Below are positions 9,274 through 18,375 of a stretch of DNA of 64,000 bases, piece after piece. This DNA comes from Scrofimicrobium sp. R131 (GTDB lineage: Bacteria > Actinomycetota > Actinomycetes > Actinomycetales > Actinomycetaceae), in contig NZ_CP138335.1 in assembly GCF_040256745.1 (NCBI RefSeq), forward strand, positions 1,736,001 through 1,800,000, written 5' to 3'. Each line of letters starts with the position of its first letter. Position 1 is the stretch's first letter. The position numbers were made by a program, and so were the translations under genes. The notes beneath the pieces are model-generated. The model did no database searches. It was not told the DNA's origin and worked only from the letters and a program-made list of their open reading frames with translations.

Positions 9274-10020
9274 GTGGATCAGATTCAGCCGGCCCTCAAC
9301 CAGTACTGGTCCGCCCGCGCCCAGGCGTACGACTCTTCCCAGCTTGAGCGAATGCAGGTGGACGAGGTGGCGGAAGCTTGGCACCAGATTCTGCGCCAAA
9401 ATTTGGGCGAGGCGGCCCCCGGCGAACCCGGCGGGCTGGACGTGCTCGACGTGCTCGACGTTGGCACCGGGCCGGGCAACTTCGCCTATCTGGCCGCCAG
9501 CTTGGGGCACCGGGTGACCGGGATCGACCTGGCTGACGGGATGCTGGCTGAGGCCCGGGCCAAGGCCGACTCCACCTCGAACCCGCCGAAGTTCCACCGG
9601 GCTGACGCGGTCAATCCGCCCTTCCCCCCGACCAGTTTTGACGCAATTACCGCCCGCTATTTCCTCTGGACTTTGCGCGAGCCGGCCACCGCACTGGCCA
9701 ACTGGTTCCAGCTCCTGCGCACGGGCGGGCGCCTGCTGATCGTCGACTCGCTCTGGTACCCAAACGGGGTCGACTCGGGCCCCCAAACGGAGGGGTTCCG
9801 CAGCTCCTACACCCCGGAGGTACTGGCCGAGCTTCCCCTCGCCCAGGTTCAGTCCCACCGGGACCTGCTGGACCTGCTCGCGGCGGCCGGCTTCGTCGAC
9901 GTGTCGCTGACCGACCTGCCCGAGCTACTTGAACTTGAACAGCGCCACGGGGTGGCTCCCGGCCATTTCCCGCAGATGCAGCAGCTGATCTTGGCGCGAA
10001 AGCCCGCGGCCACCAGCTAG
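9274..10020 (+). CDS. Class I SAM-dependent methyltransferase
   Basis: A 248-aa methyltransferase of unknown substrate. The SAM-binding motif LDVGTGPGNFA is near residue 66, followed by GHRVTGIDLADGML (motif II acidic residue) and a motif IV-like ARYFLWTLREP. It is the last gene of the iron-chelate operon, 3 bases after the ATPase, with a GTG start. Small methyltransferases are found beside some metal-chelate importers, where they may modify a chelate or pyrrole compound, but nothing in the sequence proves that here. Its TAG stop shares a CTAG with the convergent urea-transporter stop. Confidence 0.85.
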   Translation: MDQIQPALNQYWSARAQAYDSSQLERMQVDEVAEAWHQILRQNLGEAAPGEPGGLDVLDVLDVGTGPGNFAYLAASLGHRVTGIDLADGMLAEARAKADSTSNPPKFHRADAVNPPFPPTSFDAITARYFLWTLREPATALANWFQLLRTGGRLLIVDSLWYPNGVDSGPQTEGFRSSYTPEVLAELPLAQVQSHRDLLDLLAAAGFVDVSLTDLPELLELEQRHGVAPGHFPQMQQLILARKPAATS

Positions 10021-10943
10021 GTGCGTTTGAGGCCCCCCAGGAAGTGGGCCACGATCAGCGCCACCCAGGTCGTCAGAATGTAGGGCCAGGTGTAGGTCAT
10101 CAGCCCGGCCCGCTCCATCATGACCGTCACCACCGCCGTCACCACAATCCACGGCAAAGCGTAGAGCCACGAGGCGCGGGAAGACTTCAGGAACACGCTG
10201 GTCAAGGCGATGGCGGTCAGGACGCCGGAATAGCCGATCAGCCCGTTGCCAACCCGGGAAATATCTTCCCCCATCCCCAGGTTCACCAAGGTGCCGAGCA
10301 CCGATCCAAGGACGGCCGCCGCCCCCACGCGCCACCCCGCCACGAACAGGGCAACCAAGATCAGCGCGCCCGACCAGAGGTTGTCGATCAGCACCACCTG
10401 GGAGACGTTGGTCAAAATGGAGGAGCCGAAGGAGAGCCACACCTGGTCGAACTTGGGCGAGGCGGCCGCGGGCAGGTCCAGGGACCTGGTCGAAACCACC
10501 GCCACTGTCGCCACCAGGCAAAATGGCGCAGTGGTGTAGGGCAGTTCAAAGCGAGAGAGGCCGGTTCGGGTGAACAGCCAGTTGATCACCCAGGTGACCG
10601 GCCCGGTGGCGAGGCCGCCCACGGCGGTCAGCGCCCAGGGCTGCCAGGTGCCGGCCCCAAGGGCGGTGAAGACGGCGGCTCCCACCAGCGCCCCACAAAA
10701 CGACTGCATCCCCAGGTGCACACTAGACAGCGGAAAGCGGCAGAGGAAGCCTCCGACCGCACCGAACAGGGCCCCGACCAGGGCGAGAAGAGCCATCCGC
10801 CAATCAGCCACCGCAAAGGCTGCCAGGATAATTAGGGCGCTGAAGGTGTTGGTCTGAAAGAAGATCTGGGAAAACCCGCGAGCCCACCCCTCACTCCACT
10901 GCTGGGCGGGGCTCGGGGCCGCCGAAGTTGTCGTTGTCGTCAT
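10017..10943 (-). CDS. Urea transporter (UT family)
   Basis: An integral membrane channel-like urea transporter. The 308-aa protein is mostly hydrophobic helices arranged as two similar halves. It has the N-terminal FSQIFFQTNTFSAL segment that resembles the UT pore helix and an LPYTTAPF motif near residue 165, the family signature. I chose the ATG at 10943 (MTTTTTS), which has GAGAGGG 6 bases upstream. It is the last gene of the minus-strand urease cluster, 53 bases after ureD, so urea uptake and hydrolysis are probably co-expressed. Confidence 0.9.
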   Translation of the reverse strand: MTTTTTSAAPSPAQQWSEGWARGFSQIFFQTNTFSALIILAAFAVADWRMALLALVGALFGAVGGFLCRFPLSSVHLGMQSFCGALVGAAVFTALGAGTWQPWALTAVGGLATGPVTWVINWLFTRTGLSRFELPYTTAPFCLVATVAVVSTRSLDLPAAASPKFDQVWLSFGSSILTNVSQVVLIDNLWSGALILVALFVAGWRVGAAAVLGSVLGTLVNLGMGEDISRVGNGLIGYSGVLTAIALTSVFLKSSRASWLYALPWIVVTAVVTVMMERAGLMTYTWPYILTTWVALIVAHFLGGLKRT

Positions 10944-10996
10944 CTTGGTCCCTCTCAGTTGGGACGGGGCCGGGCCCACCCGGGCTCTCGGCCGCT

Positions 10997-11980
10997 TTAC
11001 TTTTGGGCGGGGGGCAGCTCGGTTCCCAGCAGCAGCTGGTGGACTTCCTCCAGCAGGACTCGCGCTGCCGCCAGCGACACCACCGTGTCATTTGTGACCA
11101 GGCGCAGCCAGGCGCCGGCGCTGCCGGTGGGGTTGACCCCGGGCAGGGTGCTGGCCGCGAACTGGCAGCTCTCGTCTTCGTAATAGTTGACCACCCAGGT
11201 GGCCGACTCGTGCAGCAGGTCGGCCAACTCGGTGGCTTTCACCTGGGGGGTGACCACGTACATCGTGTGGACGACCGCTCGCCCCCCGAACACGCCCAGA
11301 CCGTCGACCGGGCGGACGCTGGGAACCAGCCGAGCCCGATCGCAGGCAAACAGGGTGGGTCCGGGGGCGGACAGCTCCAGGTCGGAGGCGTACACGTCGT
11401 AGTCGTGCAGTTCCCCGCGGGAGATCCGGCCGGCGTAGATGGTCTCGTCCATCACCAGGGTGGCGCTGGGGTCCACTTCGGCGCGAACGCGCTGATAGTA
11501 GCGGGACCCCTTGAACAGGATGATTGGGTCGGGCACGTACTCAACGTAGGCGCCCTCCCCGACCGTCAGGTTCACCTGGGCCGTGGCGTAGTTGTTGTCC
11601 ATCTCGTACACCTTGGTGTGCGACTGGCTGGTCACGTGAGCCCGGGTGCCGGGGCCAAAGTTCAGGTCGGTGCGAAGCCGGTCACCCTGCACCACCCCGC
11701 CGCCCATGTCGACCGTGTAGAGGTAGGGCATCCCCGGTTGGGCCGGGTCGTAGTAGTGGGGGCGAACGATCTTCAGCGGCGCCTTTTGGTAGTGGTGAAC
11801 CAGTTCGGTGCGCCCCTGCTCCCCCCGCTGGGCGAAGTCGAGCTCAAGGACCCCCACTTTGCCCGGACTGCCCACGGGCAGACCCATTCCACTCTGCATG
11901 AAATCGGTCATTTCCCGCGGCAGGGTCGGGACCTCAAAGTGGTCAGGCTGAAGCCGGTAACCCCCGTAAAACGAGGTCAT
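10997..11980 (-). CDS. ureD: Urease accessory protein UreD (UreH)
   Basis: A scaffold that binds apo-urease and, with UreF and UreG, forms the complex that delivers nickel to the active site. The 327-aa product shows the family blocks YLYTVDMGGGVVQGDRL near residue 85, SQSHTKVYEMDN near residue 118 and YVEYVPDPIILFKGSRY near residue 145. The start ATG at 11980 overlaps the ureG stop in an ATGA, so translation is coupled. It lies between ureG and the urea transporter. Confidence 0.94.
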   Translation of the reverse strand: MTSFYGGYRLQPDHFEVPTLPREMTDFMQSGMGLPVGSPGKVGVLELDFAQRGEQGRTELVHHYQKAPLKIVRPHYYDPAQPGMPYLYTVDMGGGVVQGDRLRTDLNFGPGTRAHVTSQSHTKVYEMDNNYATAQVNLTVGEGAYVEYVPDPIILFKGSRYYQRVRAEVDPSATLVMDETIYAGRISRGELHDYDVYASDLELSAPGPTLFACDRARLVPSVRPVDGLGVFGGRAVVHTMYVVTPQVKATELADLLHESATWVVNYYEDESCQFAASTLPGVNPTGSAGAWLRLVTNDTVVSLAAARVLLEEVHQLLLGTELPPAQK

Positions 11981-12612
11981 CCGGCCAGTTCCTCCTGCTG
12001 GGCATCCCACTGACGGATGATCTCGTCGAACAGTTCACGCACCCCAACTCCCTCCAGCGAGTTCGTCAGGATCACCGGCTTGCCGTCGCGCACGCGGTGA
12101 GCGTCACTCTCCATCACGTCCAGGTTCGTCCGGACGTACTGGGCAATGTCGATCTTGTTGATCACCAGAATGTCCGATTCGGTCACGCCGGGTCCGCGCT
12201 TGCGCGGCATCTTTTCCCCTTCCGAGGTGTCCAGCACGAAGACGAACAGGTCCACCAGCGCCGGAGAGAACGTCAGGGTCAGGTTGTCGCCGCCCGACTC
12301 GTAAATCAGGGTGTCGACGTCGGGGAACTTCTCCAGCATCTCCTCGCCCGCCGCCAGGTTCATGGTCGGGTCGTCGCGCACGGCCGTGTGGGGGCAGGCA
12401 CCAGTTTCCACCCCGATCACCCGGTCCGGATCCAGAATCCCGGCCAGTTCGCGGCGCACGTGGTGGGCGTCCTCCTGGGTGTAGATGTCGTTGGTGATCA
12501 CCGCGGGACTGCGACCGGCCTCAATGAAGATCGGGACCAGCGCTTCCGCCAGCGCCGTCTTGCCCGACCCAACCGGACCGCCAATGCCGATCCGCAAAAC
12601 CTTTTCAACCAT
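11977..12612 (-). CDS. ureG: Urease accessory GTPase UreG
   Basis: A SIMIBI-class GTPase that couples GTP hydrolysis to nickel insertion into urease. The 211-aa product has the P-loop GGPVGSGKTAL near residue 10, the metal-binding CPHT motif in ETGACPHTAVRDD near residue 67 and the guanine-specificity NKID near residue 145. There is no His-rich N-terminal extension, which some UreG proteins use to store nickel, so nickel storage must come from elsewhere. The ATG at 12612 has AAAGGAAG about 4 bases upstream. It follows ureF by 11 bases. Confidence 0.97.
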   Translation of the reverse strand: MVEKVLRIGIGGPVGSGKTALAEALVPIFIEAGRSPAVITNDIYTQEDAHHVRRELAGILDPDRVIGVETGACPHTAVRDDPTMNLAAGEEMLEKFPDVDTLIYESGGDNLTLTFSPALVDLFVFVLDTSEGEKMPRKRGPGVTESDILVINKIDIAQYVRTNLDVMESDAHRVRDGKPVILTNSLEGVGVRELFDEIIRQWDAQQEELAG

Positions 12613-12623
12613 GATGCTTCCTT

Positions 12624-13328
12624 TCAAGAGGTAAACAGACGTGCTTCTGCACGTTCATGCTGGCCGGAGGCGATGTCACCCAGCGGGACAAACCCACCCA
12701 CTTCTTCCAGCGGGGTCTGGCAGGCGGTGCGGGTGGCCTCCTCGATCACCGGGGCCACCTGTGCCAGCATCACCTGGCTGGTCCGGTGGTCCACCAGGCG
12801 CAGGCGCAGGGCCGCTCCCGCGTAGCTGGCACTGAAAGCGAAGATGTCCGCCGCCACCGCCTCCTCCACGCTGACGCCCAGGGCCGCGTTGATCACGCCG
12901 GTGACCACCGGCTGGCAGCCGGGGGTCTGACCGGATCGAATCAGGTCGTCCCAGTGGGCGATGGCCGGCTCGGCAAAAGTCAGGCTCGCGATCGAGGCGA
13001 CTTGGCGGCCCGACCGGCGCGAGGCGAGCCGCAGTTCCGCGTTCAACTTGGACGCGTACAGGTGCCGATCCACCGCGGATACCCGCTCCCAATCCTGCTC
13101 GGTGGCGGCCCGGTGAGCTAGAGCCAGGGCAGCCCCATCCCCGGGTGCCACCGAGTGCCGAAGCAGGTCGACCAGCAGGTCCTGCACCGTGGTGGCGTCA
13201 ACCAGCTTGGCCTGGTGGTATCCCTCCAGGCCGTGCGACATGGTGTAGAAGCCACTGGGGAAGGCCGAGTCGGTCAGCTGCAGGCTCACCAGCAGCTGAC
13301 CGAGACGGCGTTGGACGTCGGGTTCCAT
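12624..13328 (-). CDS. ureF: Urease accessory protein UreF
   Basis: An all-helical accessory protein that bridges UreD and UreG in the urease activation complex. At 234 aa it is of family length. Recognisable blocks are LQLTDSAFPSGFYTMSHGLE near residue 16, PVVTGVINAALGVS near residue 140 and AALRLRLVDH near residue 170. It begins directly after the ureC stop with no spacer, and ureG follows. Identity rests on these blocks and on its place between ureC and ureG. Confidence 0.93.
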   Translation of the reverse strand: MEPDVQRRLGQLLVSLQLTDSAFPSGFYTMSHGLEGYHQAKLVDATTVQDLLVDLLRHSVAPGDGAALALAHRAATEQDWERVSAVDRHLYASKLNAELRLASRRSGRQVASIASLTFAEPAIAHWDDLIRSGQTPGCQPVVTGVINAALGVSVEEAVAADIFAFSASYAGAALRLRLVDHRTSQVMLAQVAPVIEEATRTACQTPLEEVGGFVPLGDIASGQHERAEARLFTS

Positions 13329-15053
13329 CTAGACGATGAAGTAGAGCTGGGTCAGCGGCAGCTTGGTCGCGGGCTCAATGTGGGCCCACTTGCCGTTGAT
13401 GCTCACGTGGTAGGTTTCCGGGTTGACCGTAATTTCGGGCAGGGCGTCGTTCAGGACCATGTCCTTCTTCCCCACCGTCCGGGTCCGGCGCACCGGATAC
13501 ACCTGCGACTGGAGCCCCAGCTGCTCGGGCACACCTCGATCGATGGCTGCCTGCGACATGAAGGTCGCGCGGGTAGCCGTCATGGTCGAGCCGAACTGAG
13601 CGAACATGGGACGGTAGTAGACCGGCTCCGGGGTGGTCAGGGAGGCGTTCGGATCTCCCATCAGGGCCCAGGAAATTACCCCACCCTTGATCACCATCTT
13701 CGGCTTGGCCGCGAACGAGTCGATGGGCCACAGGACAATATCGGCCAGCTTGCCCGGTTCCAGGGACCCAACGTAGTCGCTGATCCCCTGGGCGATCGCC
13801 GGGTTGATGGTCACCTTGGCCAGGTACCGCAGGACGCGGAAGTTGTCGTTGCCCTCGTTGTCCTCCGGCAGCGGGCCGCGCTCGTCCTTGCAGTGCGAGG
13901 CGGTCTGGAAGGCTCGGGTAACCGTTTCCCCTACCCGGCCCATGGCCTGGGAGTCCGAGGACATCATCGAGATGATTCCCTCGTCCTGGAAGACGGTCTC
14001 AGCGGAAATGGTTTCCGCCCGGATCCGCGAGTCCGCGAAGGCCACATCTACCGGCGAGTTCGGGTCCAGGTGGTGGCAGACCATGGTCATGTCGTGCAGT
14101 TCGTCGACCGAGTTGACCGTGTACGGCAGGGTTGGGTTGGTCGAGGAGGGAAGCACGTTCGGGGAGCCGGCCAACTTGATAATGTCGGGCGCGTGGCCAC
14201 CGCCCGCACCTTCCGTGTGGTAGGAGTGGATGGCCCGCCCATCGATGGCCGAGATCGTGTCCTCCACGTAGCCGGCCTCGTTGAGCGAGTCGGCGTGCAG
14301 GGAAATCTGCACGTCATACTGGTCCGCCACCCGAAGGGCATTGTCGATCACCGACGGCGGTACCCCCCAGTCTTCGTGGATCTTCAGAGAGGCAGCCCCG
14401 GCTTCGATTTGCTCCACCAACGCCTCGGGTTGAGAACTGTTGCCCTTCCCGTGGATGCCGATATTAACCGGCACCCCTTCAAAGGAGCGCAGGAGCTGCT
14501 GAATGTACCAGCCACCCGGCGTGCAGGTGGTGCCGTTGGTGCCGTCGGAAGGACCGGTGCCCCCACCCCACAGGGTGGTGATCCCGTTGGAAAGGGCCTC
14601 GTAGGCCTGCTTCGGAGCCGTGAAGTGCACGTGGGTGTCAATCGCCCCAGCGGTGGCAATCAGATGCTCGCCAGAGATGACCTCAGTTCCGGGCCCAACC
14701 AGCAGACGCGGATCCACATTGTCCTGCAACTGCGGGTTGCCCGACTTGCCGATCCCCACGATCTTGCCGTCGCGAACGCCAATGTCACCCTTGACGACCC
14801 CAATCATCGGGTCAATCACGATGGCGTTGGTGATGACCAGGTCCAGGGAACCTTGCGAGCGGGAGGCCTGCGGATCCTGGCCCATCCCGTCGCGCGCCGA
14901 CTTACCACCGCCGTAAACAATTTCGTCCCCGTAGGAGCCGGCTGAGAAGTCTTTCTCCACCTCAATGAACAGGCTGGTGTCAGCCAGACGCACCTTGTCG
15001 CCGACGGTGGGGCCGTACAGTCCGGCGTACTCTGCCCGAGAAATAATAGCCAT
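13329..15053 (-). CDS. ureC: Urease subunit alpha (catalytic)
   Basis: The large catalytic subunit, which hydrolyses urea to ammonia and carbamate at a di-nickel centre. The 574-aa product keeps the active-site residues: the HVHFTAPKQ histidine pair near residue 138, the lysine in SLKIHEDWG near residue 220 that is carbamylated in the family, CHHLDP near residue 322 on the mobile flap, and the aspartate in SSDSQAMGR near residue 365. The length is standard for bacterial alpha subunits. ureB ends 2 bases upstream. Nothing suggests it is inactive. Confidence 0.98.
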   Translation of the reverse strand: MAIISRAEYAGLYGPTVGDKVRLADTSLFIEVEKDFSAGSYGDEIVYGGGKSARDGMGQDPQASRSQGSLDLVITNAIVIDPMIGVVKGDIGVRDGKIVGIGKSGNPQLQDNVDPRLLVGPGTEVISGEHLIATAGAIDTHVHFTAPKQAYEALSNGITTLWGGGTGPSDGTNGTTCTPGGWYIQQLLRSFEGVPVNIGIHGKGNSSQPEALVEQIEAGAASLKIHEDWGVPPSVIDNALRVADQYDVQISLHADSLNEAGYVEDTISAIDGRAIHSYHTEGAGGGHAPDIIKLAGSPNVLPSSTNPTLPYTVNSVDELHDMTMVCHHLDPNSPVDVAFADSRIRAETISAETVFQDEGIISMMSSDSQAMGRVGETVTRAFQTASHCKDERGPLPEDNEGNDNFRVLRYLAKVTINPAIAQGISDYVGSLEPGKLADIVLWPIDSFAAKPKMVIKGGVISWALMGDPNASLTTPEPVYYRPMFAQFGSTMTATRATFMSQAAIDRGVPEQLGLQSQVYPVRRTRTVGKKDMVLNDALPEITVNPETYHVSINGKWAHIEPATKLPLTQLYFIV

Positions 15054-15055
15054 GG

Positions 15056-15544
15056 TTACTTCCCTTCCTTTTGTTCGCGTCGACGTTCAGCGCGCTTTTC
15101 GTTTTCCTCTTTGCGCTTCTTGTCCGCCGCGGAGAAGGGCGAGACGACGCCGACCTTGCGGTGATCCACCCCGTGGCCAAAGCCCTCTTCCTCCATCTTG
15201 CGCAGCGCCCGGATCTTGGTCTGCTCGGCGTCCAAGCCACCGTTGACCAGGTCGTTGAACCCGTAGAGGCGGCGGGCCCCATTGAAGTCCACCACGGTTA
15301 CCTCTTTGGTTTCGCCCGGCTCGAAGCGGACCCCCGAACCGGCGGGGATGTCCAGGTGGCGGCCGTAGGCCTGCTCCCGGTCAAAGTAAAGGGCCCGGTT
15401 CACCTCGAAAAAGTGAAAATGCGATCCAACCTGGACCGGACGGTCCCCGTTGTTCGTCACGCGGAACGTGGCCGAGACCCGGCCCGCATTGATCTCAATA
15501 TGCTCCCCATCCGGGTGCACGTAGGTGGGTTTGTGTGTCGTCAT
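15056..15544 (-). CDS. ureB: Urease subunit beta with extended charged C-terminal tail
   Basis: The structural beta subunit of the urease trimer. The conserved domain covers roughly residues 8 to 105, including [11 protein letters not shown] near residue 40, [18 protein letters not shown] near residue 60 and [12 protein letters not shown] near residue 92. Three-subunit bacterial beta chains are usually about 100 to 110 residues. This one is 162, with an added tail of some 55 residues ending in a Lys/Arg/Glu-rich run. The tail may help assembly of the enzyme or bind another partner; that is inference. It lies 49 bases downstream of the CbiX-like gene. Confidence 0.96.
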   Translation of the reverse strand: MTTHKPTYVHPDGEHIEINAGRVSATFRVTNNGDRPVQVGSHFHFFEVNRALYFDREQAYGRHLDIPAGSGVRFEPGETKEVTVVDFNGARRLYGFNDLVNGGLDAEQTKIRALRKMEEEGFGHGVDHRKVGVVSPFSAADKKRKEENEKRAERRREQKEGK

Positions 15545-15593
15545 TGAATTTGCCTTTCCTCCGGGGCCGGCCCCTCATTTGGCCCCAATCAAG

Positions 15594-16448
15594 CTAGTGG
15601 TGGTGATGCCCGTGCGTGTGGGTATGCGTGTGCGGATGAGAATGCGTGTGCGAGTGGGGGTGCTCGTGCCCCTGGCTTTCCTCAAATGCGTGAGAGTGGG
15701 CGTAACCGTGATCGTGATCGGCCATCAGGCCGCTTTCGATTCCGCTCTCACCGTGAGACAGCAGATGCAGGGCCTCTTCCACCCTGCCCTTGAGGATGCG
15801 GGAGATCCCGCCCTGAGCCATCAGTGGACCGGCGAAGATGATCCCCTCGGCCAATCCCTCCGGGGCGTCGGCGGTGAAACCGGCGAACACCAGCGCACTC
15901 TTGGGCCGACCAAGCAGTGCCTGCTCGTCCGCCACCCGATTTATCTCTTCTACCTGTCCGATTACCGGCACGGCCACCTCGAGGCCGCCGTGCGTCTTCA
16001 CCAGGTAAACCACCCGGTGCAGTTCGGCTTCGTCGAACGGGTTCGACACCGGGGCCGCAACCAGCAAGACGGCGTCCGGGTTGGCCTTGGCCACCTCGTT
16101 CGCCGTGGTGCGCAGCCACGCTCCCAGCAGGCCCACGTCGCTGAACGGCTCGGACAGTGCGAGTCGATCCGGCGCCTTCCGAGCCAACCACTTCAGTGTT
16201 TTGGCGGCGTCAGCCACCATGTTTGGGTTGCGCCCATAGGTCATGGGAACAACCACGACGCGCTCGCACTGGTCGAGCAGTCGTTCGGCACGAACGTGAA
16301 GGAACCGTCCGGGGGCAGTGGCCATCACCAGGTAGCCCTGTCCGGCCATTTCCTCCTGAAAGGCTTGCGCAATCGGAACTAGATCCGCCCCGTTGTCACT
16401 TTCGTGTCCTCCAACCAGGAGTACACCCACTTCGTGCCGGTCACTCAC
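15594..16448 (-). CDS. CbiX/sirohydrochlorin chelatase-like protein with His-rich tail, inside the urease operon
   Basis: A 284-aa protein placed between ureA and ureB. The fold resembles the CbiX/CbiK class II chelatases: it starts VGVLLVGGHESDNG, has RVVVVPMTYGRNP near residue 65 and a repeated second half from about residue 120. The usual LLVGHGSR motif is altered to LLVGGHESD and the second-half metal histidine is not obvious, so true chelatase activity is doubtful. The last 43 residues contain 18 histidines and end in HHHH, a typical nickel- or cobalt-binding tail. No ureE is present in this operon. I infer a nickel storage or delivery role. The GTG start is 3 bases after the ureA stop. 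Confidence 0.65.
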   Translation of the reverse strand: MSDRHEVGVLLVGGHESDNGADLVPIAQAFQEEMAGQGYLVMATAPGRFLHVRAERLLDQCERVVVVPMTYGRNPNMVADAAKTLKWLARKAPDRLALSEPFSDVGLLGAWLRTTANEVAKANPDAVLLVAAPVSNPFDEAELHRVVYLVKTHGGLEVAVPVIGQVEEINRVADEQALLGRPKSALVFAGFTADAPEGLAEGIIFAGPLMAQGGISRILKGRVEEALHLLSHGESGIESGLMADHDHGYAHSHAFEESQGHEHPHSHTHSHPHTHTHTHGHHHH

Positions 16449-16451
16449 CGT

Positions 16452-16757
16452 CTACTCCCCCACCGGATCGTGGCACGACACCAGTTTCGTCCCGTCGGGG
16501 AATGTGGTCTCAATCTGGAGCAATGGGATCTGCTCGCGAACCCCGGGAAGACATTGTGATGACGTCACCACCGTTTTCCCCAGTTCCATACATTCGGCCA
16601 CGCTTTTGCCGTCGCGCGCCGCTTCCATGATGGCTTCGGCGATCAGCGCCTCGGCCTCGCTTGTGTTCAGCTTGGTGCCCCGATCCCGGCGCCTACGCGC
16701 CAGTTCAGCCACCTGATAAATGATGAGCTTATCTATCTCTCTGGGTGTGAGATTCAT
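16452..16757 (-). CDS. ureA: Urease subunit gamma
   Basis: The small structural subunit of urease. The 101-aa product matches the normal length of about 100 and starts MNLTPREIDKL, the hallmark of the family. It continues with ARRRRDRGTKLN and has ELGKTVVTSSQ near residue 58 and a C-terminal FPDGTKLVSCHDP. It is the first gene of the minus-strand operon ureA, CbiX-like, ureB, ureC, ureF, ureG, ureD, urea transporter. A promoter-like sequence lies 50 bases upstream. Confidence 0.97.
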   Translation of the reverse strand: MNLTPREIDKLIIYQVAELARRRRDRGTKLNTSEAEALIAEAIMEAARDGKSVAECMELGKTVVTSSQCLPGVREQIPLLQIETTFPDGTKLVSCHDPVGE

Positions 16758-16806
16758 GCTGTCCCTGCCTTTACTTATCGTTCACGAGGCGGTCGCCGCT
16801 CCTTGA

Positions 16807-16835
16807 TTATGACCCCGTTGGAGCCGGTGCGCAAC
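16807..16835 (-). promoter_or_regulatory. Possible urease operon promoter
   Basis: On the minus strand TTGCGC (16830-16835) and CATAAT (16807-16812) are separated by 17 bases, placing a start near 16800 and a leader of about 45 bases before ureA. The -10 match is good and the -35 match is weak. I see no clear palindrome that would mark a nickel (NikR/Nur) or nitrogen operator. Confidence 0.4.
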
Positions 16836-16980
16836 AAGGAGTTGGCGCCGGCCTAACCACTCGTCCAGACAAACTGTTGACTTACGAAAGTTCATTATGA
16901 AGGTAGGGATTATGGCGCAATACCGGTCGCGAGCGGCCGCGCCCCTCAGTAAGGTAGCAGTGCCGATAGGAGGTGGGCAG

Positions 16981-18375
16981 ATGGCAAGCACGCCCGGACC
17001 CAAAGCGACCAGACCGGCCCTGAAGTGGCTGATTGTCGCCTGCGTCTTTTCCCAGTTCATTCACACTGTCTACGGGTCAGTGGTGAATATCGCTCTGCCT
17101 GAAATCTCATCTCAGCTGCACGCCGGCATTGCCTCGCTGCAGTGGGTGGTTTCCGCCTACGTCCTGGCCCTCGCCTCCCTCCTGATCTTTGCGGGGACCC
17201 TAGCCGATCGTTTTGGTCGCAAAAGAGTTCTCATCATCGGAAACCTGATCATGATTGGGGGTGCGGTTATTTCCGCCCTCGCCCCCTCGGTGATGATCTT
17301 GACGCTGGGCCGGTTCACCCAGGGAATTGGGTCGGCCCTAATGGCACCGGCCGGCCTCTCGATCCTCTCGGTGGCGGCACCAAATTCCAACCGACGGGCC
17401 TTGGAGGTGGTCTGGTGGACCGCCGTTGGAACCGTCACCCTGGCGGCCGGTCCCATCCTCGGCGGGCTCCTGATGCAACAGTTTGGCTGGCGCTCCCTGT
17501 TTTGGGCGGGTATCCCCCTGGGATTGGTGGCCATCGCGTTGGCTTCGTTCATCGTGACCGAGTCGAAGGATCCTGAGCCGCAACCATTCGACCTGGCCGG
17601 ATTGGTGCTGCTGACCTTGTTCCTGGCCGGGCTGGCCTTCCTCATGTTCGAGGGAGCCACATTGGGGTGGACCTCCGCACCGGTGCTGGCAGCCGGGGCG
17701 GTGGTGGTGATTGTGGCGGTCACGTTCCACCCGGTCGAGAAGGACCATCCGGCTCCGGTCGTCCCAACCAGGCTGTTGAAGAATGCCCAGTTCACCAAGG
17801 CCTTGGCGACGGCGGTCCTCGGTTTTCTCACCCTGGCAGGCCTGTTGTTCCTAAACACCTTTTACCTGCAGTCGGCTCGTGGCCTGTCCGCCTGGGTGGC
17901 CGGCCTGATGACCCTGCCCCTAGCCCTGGGGGCCACCGGGACCGCGCTGATATCGGGCCGCCTGGTGGTCGAGGGGAAGTCGCGCCTGATTCTTCGAGCG
18001 GCCGGAGTGCTGACGCTGGTCGGGGCCCTAAGCCTGTGGGCCACCCAGGGACTGAGCGTTTGGTGGACAGTTCTTCCCTACTTGCTGTTTGGGGCTGGGT
18101 TTGGCTTCATTGCCGACCCAATCTCGGTTACGGCCCTCGAATCATTGCCGGCCGAGGAAGCCAGCCTCGCCTCCAGCTTTATTTCCACTTCAAAGCAGGT
18201 CGGGCAGATGCTCGGGGTCGGAGGGGTGGGACTCTTGCTTGGGGCCCATGGTTCGCACGCTCAGTTGTTCCACCAACACGGATGGTGGGCTTGGCTGCTC
18301 CTGGCCGCGGGAGGACTGGGTATCTTCCTGCTGAACTGGGAGGGACGCCCAGCGCAACCTCAAGGCGCGCGTTAA
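16981..18375 (+). CDS. MFS transporter, DHA2 (14-helix) drug exporter type
   Basis: A proton-coupled efflux pump of the major facilitator superfamily. The 464-aa product has about 14 hydrophobic segments. Motif A is present as GTLADRFGRKRVL near residue 73, and motif C-like GPILGGLLMQQFGWR is near residue 160, both usual in the EmrB/QacA group. The substrate is unknown. I chose the ATG at 16981 because a strong AGGAGGT lies 7 bases upstream; the frame is open back to 16897. It is divergent from ureA. No regulator gene sits beside it. Confidence 0.9.
   Translation: MASTPGPKATRPALKWLIVACVFSQFIHTVYGSVVNIALPEISSQLHAGIASLQWVVSAYVLALASLLIFAGTLADRFGRKRVLIIGNLIMIGGAVISALAPSVMILTLGRFTQGIGSALMAPAGLSILSVAAPNSNRRALEVVWWTAVGTVTLAAGPILGGLLMQQFGWRSLFWAGIPLGLVAIALASFIVTESKDPEPQPFDLAGLVLLTLFLAGLAFLMFEGATLGWTSAPVLAAGAVVVIVAVTFHPVEKDHPAPVVPTRLLKNAQFTKALATAVLGFLTLAGLLFLNTFYLQSARGLSAWVAGLMTLPLALGATGTALISGRLVVEGKSRLILRAAGVLTLVGALSLWATQGLSVWWTVLPYLLFGAGFGFIADPISVTALESLPAEEASLASSFISTSKQVGQMLGVGGVGLLLGAHGSHAQLFHQHGWWAWLLLAAGGLGIFLLNWEGRPAQPQGAR

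Noticed and set aside
13155-14945. A 596-aa plus-strand open frame opposite ureC
   Set aside because: It is the mirror of the highly conserved urease alpha gene and has no ribosome-binding site or recognisable domain.
15594-15720. A simple CA/TG-rich low-complexity repeat at the end of the CbiX-like gene
   Set aside because: It is the coding sequence of the His-rich tail (CAC/CAT codons), not an independent microsatellite, although slippage there could vary tail length.
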